A stretch of DNA of 64,000 bases from Acidihalobacter_A sp037381185. Its GTDB lineage: Bacteria > Pseudomonadota > Gammaproteobacteria > DSM-5130 > Acidihalobacteraceae. The stretch is taken from NCBI RefSeq assembly GCF_037381185.1, contig NZ_JARRQY010000006.1:1-64000 (forward strand), given 5' to 3'. Of this stretch, positions 44,224-53,782 are shown piece by piece; the first letter of the stretch is position 1; each line of letters opens with the position of its first letter. Made by a program: the position numbers and the translations under genes. The notes beneath the pieces are model-generated. The model saw nothing but the letters and a program-made list of their open reading frames with translations, did not search any database and was not told where the DNA came from.

Positions 44224-45464
44224 TGAGCCGCGCTGCGCGCATCGTTACCCTGGCCACCGTTCTGCTTGGAGCGCTGTCGCTGGGCGGCTGCGGGATATTC
44301 GGTGGCGCGAAGAACACGCGCCCGCCGACCGCCTTGGCGCCTATCAAAACCACGCTGAGAGTCGATCACTTGTGGACCAGTTCCATCGGTAATGGCAACG
44401 GTGGCTATTTCCTGCATTTGCGACCCTATGTGTCCGGAAAACTCCTGTACGCGGCCGACCACGCGGGCACCGTGGCCGCTTATGCGCTCAAGGACGGCCG
44501 CCAACAGTGGTCGGTGAAGACCGGACGCAAGCTGGTCGGTGGCGTGGTCGGCGGCGACGGGATGCTGTTCGTCGGCACGCAGGATGGTATGGTGCTGGGG
44601 ATTTCGCTCAAGCAGCGCGGCCTGGTGTGGCAGACCCAGCTGTCCAGCGAGGTGATGGCCTTGTCCGGGATCAGCGAAGGTACGATTGTCGCGCACACCA
44701 ACGACGGTAAGTTGTTCGCCATCGATACTACGACTGGAAACGTGTTGTGGAGCCACGGCAGCGAGCCGCCGAACCTCATCCTGCGCGGCAAGTCGCGGCC
44801 TGTCATCGATTCGGGCAACGTCATCGCGGGTTTTTCCAGCGGCAAGCTCGCGGCCTTCTCCCTCGATACCGGTGCGCAGCTTTGGGAACTGCGAGTTGGC
44901 GAAGCACGTGGCGCCTCCGAACTGCAGCGCCTGGTCGACGTGGACGGGCGCATCGTGTTGTCCGATTCGGGCAATACCGTTTATGCGGCGAGCTACAACG
45001 GGCGTGTGGTCGCCGCGCAGACTGCGGGTGGTCAGCTCGAATGGTCGCACAAGATGTCGTCCTATGCCGGTTTGGCGCTTGGTCCCAATGCGGTGTTCGT
45101 CACCGACGCGGACAGCGACATCTGGGCACTGGACCGCAGCAACGGTGCTTCGCTGTGGAAGCAGGACGCGCTGCATTTTCGTGAGGTGACTGCACCGACG
45201 GTGGTTGCCGGCTACGTCGTGGTCGGTGACTACGCCGGCTATCTGCAGTGGTTGTCCAGCAGTGACGGCAGTCTGGTTGCGCGCGAACAGGTCGGCGGCG
45301 GAGCTATTCAGGTGGCCCCCGTCGTGGTAGGCGATACGATCTATGTACAGACTGCAGGTGGGCGCTTGAGTGCTTACCGTGTGCTCGGCCCGTCCGACAA
45401 GGCGAACGGTTCCAATTCCGACGGCGGTTCGTCATCGACCAAGGTCGGTGGTTTTAATTTTTGA
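44223..45464 (+). CDS. bamB: BamB, outer-membrane assembly lipoprotein
   Basis: This 413-residue lipoprotein (lipobox LGGC) forms an eight-bladed beta-propeller that supports BamA in inserting outer-membrane barrels. Repeated PQQ-like blades are visible (YALKDGRQQWSVKTG, LFAIDTTTGNVLWSHG, IWALDRSNGASLWKQD). Its ATG at 44223 shares its first base with the last base of the yfgM stop codon. It is followed by der, as in many gammaproteobacteria. Confidence 0.96.
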   Translation: MSRAARIVTLATVLLGALSLGGCGIFGGAKNTRPPTALAPIKTTLRVDHLWTSSIGNGNGGYFLHLRPYVSGKLLYAADHAGTVAAYALKDGRQQWSVKTGRKLVGGVVGGDGMLFVGTQDGMVLGISLKQRGLVWQTQLSSEVMALSGISEGTIVAHTNDGKLFAIDTTTGNVLWSHGSEPPNLILRGKSRPVIDSGNVIAGFSSGKLAAFSLDTGAQLWELRVGEARGASELQRLVDVDGRIVLSDSGNTVYAASYNGRVVAAQTAGGQLEWSHKMSSYAGLALGPNAVFVTDADSDIWALDRSNGASLWKQDALHFREVTAPTVVAGYVVVGDYAGYLQWLSSSDGSLVAREQVGGGAIQVAPVVVGDTIYVQTAGGRLSAYRVLGPSDKANGSNSDGGSSSTKVGGFNF

Positions 45465-45495
45465 CGGGCCGCGCTGCGGCACTTCGAGGCGATAA

Positions 45496-46908
45496 ATGCA
45501 GACGGTTCTGGCCCTGGTAGGGCGCCCCAATGTGGGCAAGTCGACGCTGTTCAACCGTCTGACCCGCAGCCGCGATGCGCTGGTGGCCGATATTCCCGGC
45601 CTTACCCGCGACCGCAAATACGGGCTCGGGCGCATCGGCAGTCGCGGTTATCTGGTGATCGATACCGGTGGTCTTGGCGAAGAGACCGACGCGATAGATG
45701 CGCTGATGAGCGAGCAAAGCCGCCAGGCCATGCGCGAGTCCACCCAGGTGCTGTTCCTGATCGATGGTCGGATCGGCGTGACGGCGGGCGATGAACAGCT
45801 GGCGACCGAGTTGCGCACGCTCGGCAAGCCGGTGACGCTGGTGGTCAACAAAGCGGATGTGGCGAACCGCGATGCTGCTCTGGCCGATGCCTGGAGTCTG
45901 GGGCTGGGTGAGCCGGTGTTCATTTCCGCCAACCAGGGAGCCGGTGTCGAGGCGTTGATCGAAAACGTCGTCGAGGCGTCCACGGCGTCTGTGGAAGAGG
46001 GCGGCAGCGAGTCGCAGGACGACGACGAAACCGCGCAGCGGATACGCATCGCCTTCGTCGGCAGGCCGAATGTGGGCAAGTCGACGCTGATCAACCGCAT
46101 CCTCGGCGAGGATCGTGTGGTGGTTTTCGACCATCCCGGCACCACGCGTGATACGATCGACGTGCCGTTCGAACGCGATGGTCGGCAGTACACACTGGTC
46201 GACACGGCGGGCGTGCGGCGCCGTGCCCGCGTACACGAAACCATCGAAAAATTCAGCGTGGTGAAAACCCTGGATGCGATCAAGTCCGCGGACGTGGTGA
46301 TCCTCGTGCTCGACGCGCGTGCCGGCATCAGCGAGCAGGACGCACATCTGATCGGCTTGGTGCTGGACGCCGGCGCGGCTCTGGTGGTGTCGATCAACAA
46401 GTGGGATGGCCTTTCAGGCGATGACCGTGAAGCCGTCAAGCGCAGCCTCGCCCTGAAACTGACCTTCCTCGATTTCGCCGAACGGCATTTCATTTCCGCG
46501 CTGCACGGTACCGGTGTGGGTACGCTGTTCGGTGCCGTGCTCAAGGCTCATGCGAGCGCACATCGCGAGGTTTCAACGGCAGAACTCAACCGCTTGCTCG
46601 AGGGGCTCGTCGCTGCGCATCAACCGCCCATGTCCAGAGGGAGGCGCATCAAGCTGCGCTATGCGCACCTCGGCGGACACCGGCCGTTTACCGTGATCAT
46701 TCACGGCAACCAGACCGAGCGCCTGCCAGGCGCTTACAAGCGCTATCTGGCCAATGGTTTTCGACGCGCTCTCAAGCTCGTCGGTACACCGGTGGTGCTC
46801 GAGTTCCGCACCGGCGACAACCCCTATGCCGGCAAGCGCAATACGCTGACACCGCGACAAGAGCGCAGCCGGACTCGCATGTTGAAACACATCAAGCGGC
46901 GTAAGTAA
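45496..46908 (+). CDS. der: Der (EngA), double GTPase in ribosome assembly
   Basis: This 470-residue protein has two GTPase domains in tandem, each with GRPNVGKST (near residues 10 and 192), DTGG or DTAG switch motifs and NKAD/NKWD. A C-terminal KH-like domain follows. Der is needed for 50S subunit maturation. The length fits the family. Confidence 0.97.
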   Translation: MQTVLALVGRPNVGKSTLFNRLTRSRDALVADIPGLTRDRKYGLGRIGSRGYLVIDTGGLGEETDAIDALMSEQSRQAMRESTQVLFLIDGRIGVTAGDEQLATELRTLGKPVTLVVNKADVANRDAALADAWSLGLGEPVFISANQGAGVEALIENVVEASTASVEEGGSESQDDDETAQRIRIAFVGRPNVGKSTLINRILGEDRVVVFDHPGTTRDTIDVPFERDGRQYTLVDTAGVRRRARVHETIEKFSVVKTLDAIKSADVVILVLDARAGISEQDAHLIGLVLDAGAALVVSINKWDGLSGDDREAVKRSLALKLTFLDFAERHFISALHGTGVGTLFGAVLKAHASAHREVSTAELNRLLEGLVAAHQPPMSRGRRIKLRYAHLGGHRPFTVIIHGNQTERLPGAYKRYLANGFRRALKLVGTPVVLEFRTGDNPYAGKRNTLTPRQERSRTRMLKHIKRRK

Positions 46909-46912
46909 CCGG

Positions 46913-48118
46913 ATGGTGGGAAATGCGCCGTCGCCGGGAACTGCAGTGAACGCTGGGTCGCCGCATCTCGCCGCCCGCGTCCGCGACATCGCCCCGTTTC
47001 ATGTGATGGATCTGCTCGTGCGCGCTAAAGCTCTGGAGGCGGAGGGGCGTTCAATCGTACACATGGAGATCGGCGAACCGGATTTCGCTACCGCCGAGCC
47101 CATAATCCGCGCGGGACAGCGTGCGCTGGAGGATGGGTATACCGCCTACAGTCCGGCTTTGGGCCTGCCGGCGCTGCGCGAGGCGATTGCCGGGCACTAT
47201 GCGCGTCGCTACGGTGTCGACGTCGATCAGCGCCGGGTGATTGTCACCTCAGGCGGTTCGGCGGCGTTGCAACTGGTCCTGGCTGCGCTGGTCGACGTTG
47301 GCGACGAGGTGCTGCTGACCGATCCAGGCTACCCGTGCAATAGGCACTTCGTGCGCCTGTTCGAAGGTCATGCACGCAATATTCCGGTGCATCGCGATAC
47401 GCATTATCAGCTGAATGCCGAACTGCTGCGCGCGCACTGGAGCCGCAGCACGGTGGCAGCGCTGGTGGCGTCGCCCGCGAATCCGACAGGCACGCTGATC
47501 GGAGCCGACGATCTGGCGGCGATGGCCGAGTTCTCAGCGCGTCAGGGCGGCGCGCTGATCGTGGACGAGATCTATCACGGACTGGTGTACGAGGCGCAGG
47601 CTCCGACAGTTCTGGGGCTGTCGGACGAGGCTTTCGTGCTGAACAGCTTTTCCAAGTATTTCGGCATGACCGGCTGGCGTCTGGGCTGGATCGTGGCGCC
47701 GGAGGTATACGTGCGTCCGTTGGAGAAGCTGCAGCAAAACGTTTACATATCCGCATCGACTCCGGCTCAGCATGCAGCCCTGGCGGCGTTCACGCCCGAG
47801 GCCGAAGAAATATTCGAGCAACGCCGTGAAGCGTTTCGTGAGCGGCGTGACTATTTACTGCCGGCGCTGAGGGATCTAGGCTTCGATATTCCGGTCACGC
47901 CGCAAGGCGCTTTCTATCTGTACGCCAACTGCGAGCGCTTCGGCCAGGACAGCTTCGAACTCTCGCAGCGGATCATGGAGGAGGCAGGTGTCGCCGTGAC
48001 TCCAGGCATCGATTTCGGCGACTTCGGCGCCGCGCAGCATCTGCGCTTTGCCTACACGACCGGAATGGAGCAACTGCGCGAGGGTGTGGCGAGGTTGGAA
48101 AAATTTCTGCGAGGCTGA
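46913..48118 (+). CDS. Class I PLP-dependent aminotransferase
   Basis: This 401-residue aminotransferase has the class I plan: VHMEIGEPDF near residue 48, ASPANPTG near 183, the Asp of IVDEIYHGL near 218, the PLP lysine in NSFSKYFGMTGWRLGW near 250 and the substrate Arg in LRFAYTT near 384. The family covers aspartate, alanine and aromatic aminotransferases and the specificity is not evident. It starts five bases after der and is followed by a terminator. Confidence 0.88.
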   Translation: MVGNAPSPGTAVNAGSPHLAARVRDIAPFHVMDLLVRAKALEAEGRSIVHMEIGEPDFATAEPIIRAGQRALEDGYTAYSPALGLPALREAIAGHYARRYGVDVDQRRVIVTSGGSAALQLVLAALVDVGDEVLLTDPGYPCNRHFVRLFEGHARNIPVHRDTHYQLNAELLRAHWSRSTVAALVASPANPTGTLIGADDLAAMAEFSARQGGALIVDEIYHGLVYEAQAPTVLGLSDEAFVLNSFSKYFGMTGWRLGWIVAPEVYVRPLEKLQQNVYISASTPAQHAALAAFTPEAEEIFEQRREAFRERRDYLLPALRDLGFDIPVTPQGAFYLYANCERFGQDSFELSQRIMEEAGVAVTPGIDFGDFGAAQHLRFAYTTGMEQLREGVARLEKFLRG

Positions 48119-48148
48119 ATGCGTACACGCCGCCCGGACCCCATGCAG

Positions 48149-48178
48149 CGCCGGATGGTTTGTCCATCCGGCGTTTTT
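48149..48178 (+). terminator. Intrinsic terminator after the aminotransferase gene
   Basis: CGCCGGATGG and CCATCCGGCG pair perfectly around TTTGT and are followed by TTTTT. This ends the rightward hisS-to-aminotransferase transcript just before the convergent gene at 48198. Confidence 0.92.
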
Positions 48179-48197
48179 GTATCTGTCGCGAGCGCTG

Positions 48198-48836
48198 TTA
48201 ACGGCGCGCTTCGGCTTCGAGTTTCTTCAGCGATTCATCCACGCCTGCCGCCCGAGTGAGTTCGGCGACGTTGCCGCGGGCGAAAAAGCCGTCGAACTGG
48301 CCGAAGCGCTGCACATACTCGATGGGCAGGGATGAATGCTCCGAGGCGCTGGAGAATATCTGCTTGAGGCCTTCCTCCTTGGAGCCGACGACGTCGAGTA
48401 GGAAGTCCTTGCCTTGTTCGGCGATGACCTTCACCACGTACTCGATGTTCTCCATGCCGTCAGTCTCGCCGTCGTTATAGTAGTAGCTCGACCAGGACAG
48501 ATATTCGAGGATCGCGACCCCGCGGTTCTGGCTGTAGACGCGCGTGGCGAGATGGTCGATGGGCTGCAGCAGGGTGTGTACGCTGAGTCGATACTGCATT
48601 TCCTTGGCCGCTTCGTCGGCCCCCTGCGCCGCCGCCTCGATACGGCTCACGCCGAGCGAATAGATACGCTGTTCATCGGATGTGCACTCCATGTAGGCGA
48701 TGATGTTGTGCGTGTATGGCGAGGGTTTGCTGACGGCGAGGTTGCCGGGCAGTTCCAACTTGCGTACGTCGTCCGGGGTAAAGAAGCGGAATTCGCGTGC
48801 GCGTTGCAGTTCGATGACTTGATGCTGGTCGTCCAC
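48198..48836 (-). CDS. Conserved-looking protein of unknown function
   Basis: This protein of about 212 residues is not one I recognise. It has no signal peptide, membrane helix or obvious nucleotide-binding motif. It is acidic and rich in aromatic and helical segments (FRFFTPDDVRKLELPG near the start, AILEYLSWSSYYYNDGETDG near 110, and a Glu/Lys-rich end). The start is uncertain: the frame is open for 18 further codons to a TAG upstream, and those residues (RYIGEIL) look protein-like, but no ATG lies there, so GTG 48836 is the best guess. It is transcribed alone, convergent with the aminotransferase gene. Confidence 0.6.
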   Translation of the reverse strand: MDDQHQVIELQRAREFRFFTPDDVRKLELPGNLAVSKPSPYTHNIIAYMECTSDEQRIYSLGVSRIEAAAQGADEAAKEMQYRLSVHTLLQPIDHLATRVYSQNRGVAILEYLSWSSYYYNDGETDGMENIEYVVKVIAEQGKDFLLDVVGSKEEGLKQIFSSASEHSSLPIEYVQRFGQFDGFFARGNVAELTRAAGVDESLKKLEAEARR

Positions 48837-49016
48837 GCGCAGGATTTCGCCGATGTAGCGGCTGTAGGGTCTGTGGTGTCCAATCGGATGAGACTACCCG
48901 CGGTAGGCCGGTATAGTGAGGGACATTGCCGCAATCAGTGCCGATTCAACGGGTACATTTGATCGCATATCGATGAGCGGATGCGTGGGGAAATTCGTAT
49001 TTGCCGACAAATAGGA

Positions 49017-49769
49017 CTAATTGCCGGCTGATCGGTTCAAATTCATCTGAGCGGAAAGCTTTTCCGTCCACAAGGCTGCGGCTGCGGCCGTGCCCGCGGG
49101 AAGCGCCAGGAAGTTCAGCACCGGGATCACGGTCAGCGCGGTGATGCCCGTGCCCAGTCCCAGGGCAAGCGCACGGTGGTCGGCGACCAGGGCGCGGTTA
49201 CGGCGAAAATCGAAATCGTGGTTGCCGGTCGGCGTCGCCAGATAGCCCAGTGCCAGCATCCAGGCGGAGAACACCATCCATAGCGGCGCCAACAGCAAGC
49301 CGATGCCGGGAACGAAGCCGAGCAGGATCAGCGGTATGGACCAGGCCAGCATGTAGAGCAGAGCCGCGCCCTGCACGCGAACGGCCAGCAGTGCGCTGCG
49401 CAGATTGCCCCACAGGCTGGCTTCCGCGCTCGGCGGGCGGCCGCCGAGGCGCTGCTCCACGCGTTCGGCCAGCAGGCCGGTGAAAGGCGCTGCGAGGAGG
49501 TTCGCGATCAGGGTGAAGGTGTAGAATACCGCCACGGCGAAACCGACGGCGAGCAAGGGCCATAGCAGCCACTCCAGCCAGCTCAGCCACTGCGGAATGT
49601 AGCGCTGCATGATCGTGTCGAGCATGCGTACGAGCCAGTAGATTGCAGTCGCGAAGACGACGACGTTGATCGTAAGCGGCAGGATGACGTAACGCCGCAG
49701 GCCGGGCTGGCCGATCAGGCGAAGGCCGCGCATGACGTAGCCGAGGCCGATGAGGAAATCGCGCAGCAC
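49017..49769 (-). CDS. cysZ: CysZ-type sulfate transporter (EI24 domain)
   Basis: This 250-residue membrane protein has four or five hydrophobic helices and the EI24/CysZ sequences (GLGYVMRGLRLIGQPGLRRYV, TLIANLLAAPFTGLLAERVE, FVPGIGLLLAPLWMVFSAWM). CysZ takes up sulfate for cysteine synthesis. The start is GTG 49769, which has AAGGAG upstream; an upstream extension to 49829 lacks a site. It is divergent from dnaE and unlinked to other sulfate genes in this window. Confidence 0.88.
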   Translation of the reverse strand: MLRDFLIGLGYVMRGLRLIGQPGLRRYVILPLTINVVVFATAIYWLVRMLDTIMQRYIPQWLSWLEWLLWPLLAVGFAVAVFYTFTLIANLLAAPFTGLLAERVEQRLGGRPPSAEASLWGNLRSALLAVRVQGAALLYMLAWSIPLILLGFVPGIGLLLAPLWMVFSAWMLALGYLATPTGNHDFDFRRNRALVADHRALALGLGTGITALTVIPVLNFLALPAGTAAAAALWTEKLSAQMNLNRSAGN

Positions 49770-49983
49770 GGTGTGCTCCTTGTGAATGCGTGGCGTACAT
49801 TGTGCCTTTGGCGCTGTCCTGTGTGCCATCCGCTTGTGCGCAGCCGGCCGGTTCCGCCTTTGTTTTTCACCCTCCGAAGTGAGGAAGTACGCGAGATGAC
49901 TGTCTGACGCCGCGCAACGTCACGGGATCAAGCCCATCGTCGGTGTCGACACGTGGATTCGCCGCCCTCCCGCAGCGGGTGCG

Positions 49984-52900
49984 TTGGAAGCCGACCCACC
50001 GGGGCGCCTGTTGTTGCTGTGCCAGGACGATGACGGCTACCGCAATCTCACCCGCCTGATCTCGCGCGGTTACCAGGAAGGCCAGCACGGCGGTGTGCCG
50101 ATGCTGGACTACGCCTGGCTGGATGGTGCCAGCGACGGATTGATCGCCTTGTCCGGAGGGCGTACCGGCGACATCGGCCGGGCGCTGCTGGCCGGCAACG
50201 AGGGTAACGCGGGCGCGCTGCTGGAGCAGTGGCTGGGGCTGTTCCCCGGCCGCTTCTACCTTGAGGTCCAGCGTACCGGACGCGAGGGCGAGGAGGATTA
50301 TCTGCATGCCGCGGTCGATTTGGCTGCGGCGACCGATACGCCGGTGGTCGCGACCAATGATGTGCGGTTTCTGCAGTCGTCGGATTTCGATTCGCATGAG
50401 GCGCGCGTGTGCATCCGCGATGGCGACGTTCTGGCCGATCCGCGCCGTGTGCGGCGTTACAGCGAGCAGCAGTATCTGCGCTCCGCGGAGGAAATGCGGG
50501 CCTTATTCGCGGACCTGCCCGAGGCGTTGGAGAACAGCGTCGAGATCGCCAAGCGCTGCAGCGTCAAACTGACTCTGGGCAAGACGGTGCTGCCGCAGTT
50601 CCCCGTGCCGGAAGGCATGAGCACAGAAGATTTCCTGCGTCATGAGTCGGAGCAGGGGCTGGCGGCCCGTCTGGACATGCTGTTCGATCGGACGGCGGTT
50701 GATTTCGACAAGCGCACGGCGCCGTATCACGAGCGTCTGGAACGCGAACTCGACATCATCATCCAGATGGGTTTTCCGGGCTACTTCCTCATCGTCGCCG
50801 ACTTTATCCAGTGGGCCAAGCGAAACGATGTGCCGGTGGGGCCGGGGCGTGGTTCGGGAGCGGGTTCCCTGGTTGCGTATGCGCTGAAGATAACCGACCT
50901 TGATCCAATGCGTTACGACCTTCTCTTCGAGCGCTTTCTCAATCCGGAGCGCGTGTCGATGCCCGACTTTGACGTCGACTTCTGCATGGAGGGGCGCGAC
51001 CGGGTGATCGACTACGTGGCCGAACGCTACGGCCGCAACCAGGTGTCGCAGATCATCACCTACGGCAGCATGGCAGCCAAGGCGGTGGTACGCGACGTGG
51101 GCCGTGTGCTCGGCCATCCCTACGGTTTCGTCGACCGGATCGCCAAACTCATCCCCTTCGAAATCGGCATGACGCTGGAGAAGGCGCTGCAGCAGGAGGA
51201 GGAACTGCGGCGCGCTTGCGAGGAAGAAGAGGAAGTCGCCGCCTTGATCGAACTGGCGCGCAGCTTGGAGGGGTTGGCGCGCAACGCGGGCAAGCACGCC
51301 GGCGGCGTGGTCATCGCCCCCAGCGCGCTGACGGATTTCACGCCGCTGTACTGCGAAGAGGGTGGAGGGAGCCTGGTCACCCAGTTCGACAAGGACGATG
51401 TCGAGTCGATCGGTCTGGTCAAGTTCGACTTCCTCGGCCTGCGCACGCTGACTATCATCGACTGGGCGGTACAGAACATCGATCGGCGTCGCGGCGAGGG
51501 CGAGGAGCCGCTCAACGTCAACCTGCTGCCGCTGGACGATGTTGCGACCTACGATCTGCTCAAACGCCATCAGACTACGGCGGTGTTCCAGTTAGAGTCC
51601 AACGGCATGCAGGAGCTGATCAAACGCTTGCAGCCGGATAATTTCGAGGACATCGTCGCGCTGGTTGCGCTGTACCGCCCGGGTCCGTTGCAGTCGGGCA
51701 TGGTCGACGACTTCATCAACCGCAAGCATGGACGGGCCAAGGTCGAATACCCGCATCCCGCGCTGGAGCCAATCCTCAAGCCGACCTACGGCGTGATCCT
51801 GTACCAGGAACAGGTCATGCAGATCGCGCAGGAGCTGGCCGGCTACACGCTGGGCGGCGCCGACCAGCTGCGCCGTGCCATGGGCAAGAAGAAGCCCGAG
51901 GAGATGGCCAAACAGCGCGCAATCTTCATGGAGGGAGCGGTCGGGCGCGGCGTGAACGCGGATGTTGCGACCTACATCTTCGATCTGATGGAGAAGTTCG
52001 CCGGCTACGGCTTCAACAAGTCGCATTCGGCCGCCTACGCGCTGCTGTCTTATCAGACCGCGTGGCTCAAGGCGCACCATCCGGCCGCTTTCATGGCGGC
52101 AGTGCTGTCCGCGGACATGGACAATACCGACAAGGTGGTGAATCTGATCGAGGAATGCCGGCGCCTCGACCTGAGCGTATTGCCGCCGGACATCAACCGT
52201 TCCGATTACCGCTTCACCGTGCTGGACGAGAGCACCATCCTTTACGGTCTGGGAGCGATCAAGGGGGTCGGTGAGTCGGCCATCAGCAGCATGCTGGAGG
52301 AACGGCGAGGCAACGGTGAATTCGCCGATCTCGACGATCTGTGCCGGCGCATGATCGGCCAGAAGGTCAACCGACGCGTGCTGGAAGCGATGATTCGCGG
52401 CGGCGCTCTCGATCCGCTCGGTCACAACCGAGCCTCGCTGATGGCGCATCTGCCGGAAGCCGTTCAGGCCGCCGAGCAGCATCGGCGGGATGCGGATTTG
52501 GGGCAGGTGGATTTGTTCGGCGCGCAGCCGTCGGCTGAGCTGAGCAGACAGCCCGAACGGTTGCCCGAGTGGGCGGAAGACGAACGCCTGCGCGCCGAGA
52601 AGGAGACGCTCGGGCTTTATCTGACCGGGCATCCGATCGACCGCTATACCGAAGAACTGCGCCATATGGTGACCGCTCCGATCGAGACTTGGCTACGCGA
52701 CGATGCCGGCGACAGCGGCCGTGGACGAGGTGAGCGCAAGGAGCGCATGGTCATCGTCGCGGGTCTGGTGGTAGGTCTGTCCGTTCGTAACGGGTCATCG
52801 GGCCGCTTCGCGTTCGTGACGCTGGATGATCGAACGGGGCGGCTTGATGTCGGCGTGTTCGGAGAGGAGCATCAGTCCTATGCCGACCTGTTGGTCAAGG

Positions 52901-53268
52901 ACAGTCTGCTGGTGATCGAGGCCGGAATCAGCGTCGATCATTTCAGTGGCCGTCAGCGCGTGACGGCAAGGCGGATTTTCAGCATCGAACAGGCTCGTGC
53001 GCAATTCGCCCGAGATCTCGAACTCACCGTCAGCAACGAAGGTAGCCTGAATGGTTTCATCGGTGAACTCGAGCACATTCTCAAACCGTTTCGCCAGGGG
53101 GGCTGCCGTATCAACATCCGCTATCGCAACCGCTGGGCCCAGGCGCGTCTGGCGTTGGGCGATAATTGGCGGGTGCGGCCCAGCGATGAACTGCTTCATC
53201 GGCTGCAGATGCTGGCCGGCGGCGACAACGTTCGGTTGCGGTATGCGAATGGGGAGCAGGGACGTTGA
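49984..53268 (+). CDS. dnaE: DnaE, DNA polymerase III alpha subunit, 5' truncated
   Basis: This 1094-residue frame is the replicative polymerase subunit with its beginning missing. The match extends upstream of the first usable start (TTG 49984) to about 49903, with QRHGIKPIVGVDTW, equivalent to about residue 57 in E. coli. A TGA at 49897 then closes the frame. The first 55-60 residues, including the FVHLxxHSxYS part of the PHP domain, are absent. The rest looks sound: palm GRGSGAGSLVAYALKITDLD and PDFDVDFC catalytic aspartates, PHP remainder ATNDVRFL, helix-hairpin-helix and OB fold. No proper start codon or ribosome site is present. Confidence 0.85.
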   Translation: MEADPPGRLLLLCQDDDGYRNLTRLISRGYQEGQHGGVPMLDYAWLDGASDGLIALSGGRTGDIGRALLAGNEGNAGALLEQWLGLFPGRFYLEVQRTGREGEEDYLHAAVDLAAATDTPVVATNDVRFLQSSDFDSHEARVCIRDGDVLADPRRVRRYSEQQYLRSAEEMRALFADLPEALENSVEIAKRCSVKLTLGKTVLPQFPVPEGMSTEDFLRHESEQGLAARLDMLFDRTAVDFDKRTAPYHERLERELDIIIQMGFPGYFLIVADFIQWAKRNDVPVGPGRGSGAGSLVAYALKITDLDPMRYDLLFERFLNPERVSMPDFDVDFCMEGRDRVIDYVAERYGRNQVSQIITYGSMAAKAVVRDVGRVLGHPYGFVDRIAKLIPFEIGMTLEKALQQEEELRRACEEEEEVAALIELARSLEGLARNAGKHAGGVVIAPSALTDFTPLYCEEGGGSLVTQFDKDDVESIGLVKFDFLGLRTLTIIDWAVQNIDRRRGEGEEPLNVNLLPLDDVATYDLLKRHQTTAVFQLESNGMQELIKRLQPDNFEDIVALVALYRPGPLQSGMVDDFINRKHGRAKVEYPHPALEPILKPTYGVILYQEQVMQIAQELAGYTLGGADQLRRAMGKKKPEEMAKQRAIFMEGAVGRGVNADVATYIFDLMEKFAGYGFNKSHSAAYALLSYQTAWLKAHHPAAFMAAVLSADMDNTDKVVNLIEECRRLDLSVLPPDINRSDYRFTVLDESTILYGLGAIKGVGESAISSMLEERRGNGEFADLDDLCRRMIGQKVNRRVLEAMIRGGALDPLGHNRASLMAHLPEAVQAAEQHRRDADLGQVDLFGAQPSAELSRQPERLPEWAEDERLRAEKETLGLYLTGHPIDRYTEELRHMVTAPIETWLRDDAGDSGRGRGERKERMVIVAGLVVGLSVRNGSSGRFAFVTLDDRTGRLDVGVFGEEHQSYADLLVKDSLLVIEAGISVDHFSGRQRVTARRIFSIEQARAQFARDLELTVSNEGSLNGFIGELEHILKPFRQGGCRINIRYRNRWAQARLALGDNWRVRPSDELLHRLQMLAGGDNVRLRYANGEQGR

Positions 53269-53782
53269 TGGAATGCCACTCTGAATAGCTCTTCGTTCAA
53301 CGGCGGGGCAGGGGTGCGAGCGTGATTCAGCTCCCGAGGTGTACGGGCTGCGCTGCAATCACCGGTTCTCGGGATCTCCGTTATCCTTAGAGTCTGTTCA
53401 CATTATTGCGTGGTGTGCCGTTGCGTCTGCCCGAGCGTCAATCAAGGCGAGAGGAGAGAAGTTTGGCTACTCTAAATATACGACAAGCAACGCCGAGTGG
53501 CGCTTAGGCGGGCACAACCCGAAGAACCCCAGGCCACTTGTCGGGCGCCAGGGCGTTGCCGTTCGCGCATGTAACTCGGGCTATAAAGCACTTTCGGGGT
53601 CTAGCGGGTCACGAAAAGCGGCTCCTGCAATAATGCAAACAGAGGCCCTAAAGATCTTGGCAGGGAGCCTTGGATTTTGCCTTCACCATCCGCTCCGATA
53701 GCGGGGTCTAGCCTGACATTGGTAGACTCGGCGCGTACAATGCGCCATCTTTTCATAAGCACAAGCGGACGACCCAACGCGC
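53269..53782. other. Long intergenic region between dnaE and accA
   Basis: No protein gene is supported in this 514-bp stretch; a 120-codon frame at 53339 has no family features. An imperfect inverted repeat lies at 53429-53449 (GCCCGAGCGTCAATCAAGGCG-like) and 53491-53509 (CGCCGAGTGGCGCTTAGGC), with GTGCC/GGCAC pairs just outside. A promoter for accA is at its right end. The inverted repeat could be a degenerate mobile element end or a structured RNA. Confidence 0.5.
53713..53741 (+). promoter_or_regulatory. Sigma-70 promoter of accA
   Basis: CTGACA (53713-53718) and TACAAT (53736-53741) are separated by 17 bp, an excellent match to the vegetative promoter consensus. The -10 element ends 41 bp before the accA ATG. 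Confidence 0.7.

Noticed and set aside
53339..53701. A 120-codon frame between dnaE and accA as a gene
   Set aside because: The translation is low-complexity, unlike known proteins, and overlaps an inverted repeat.
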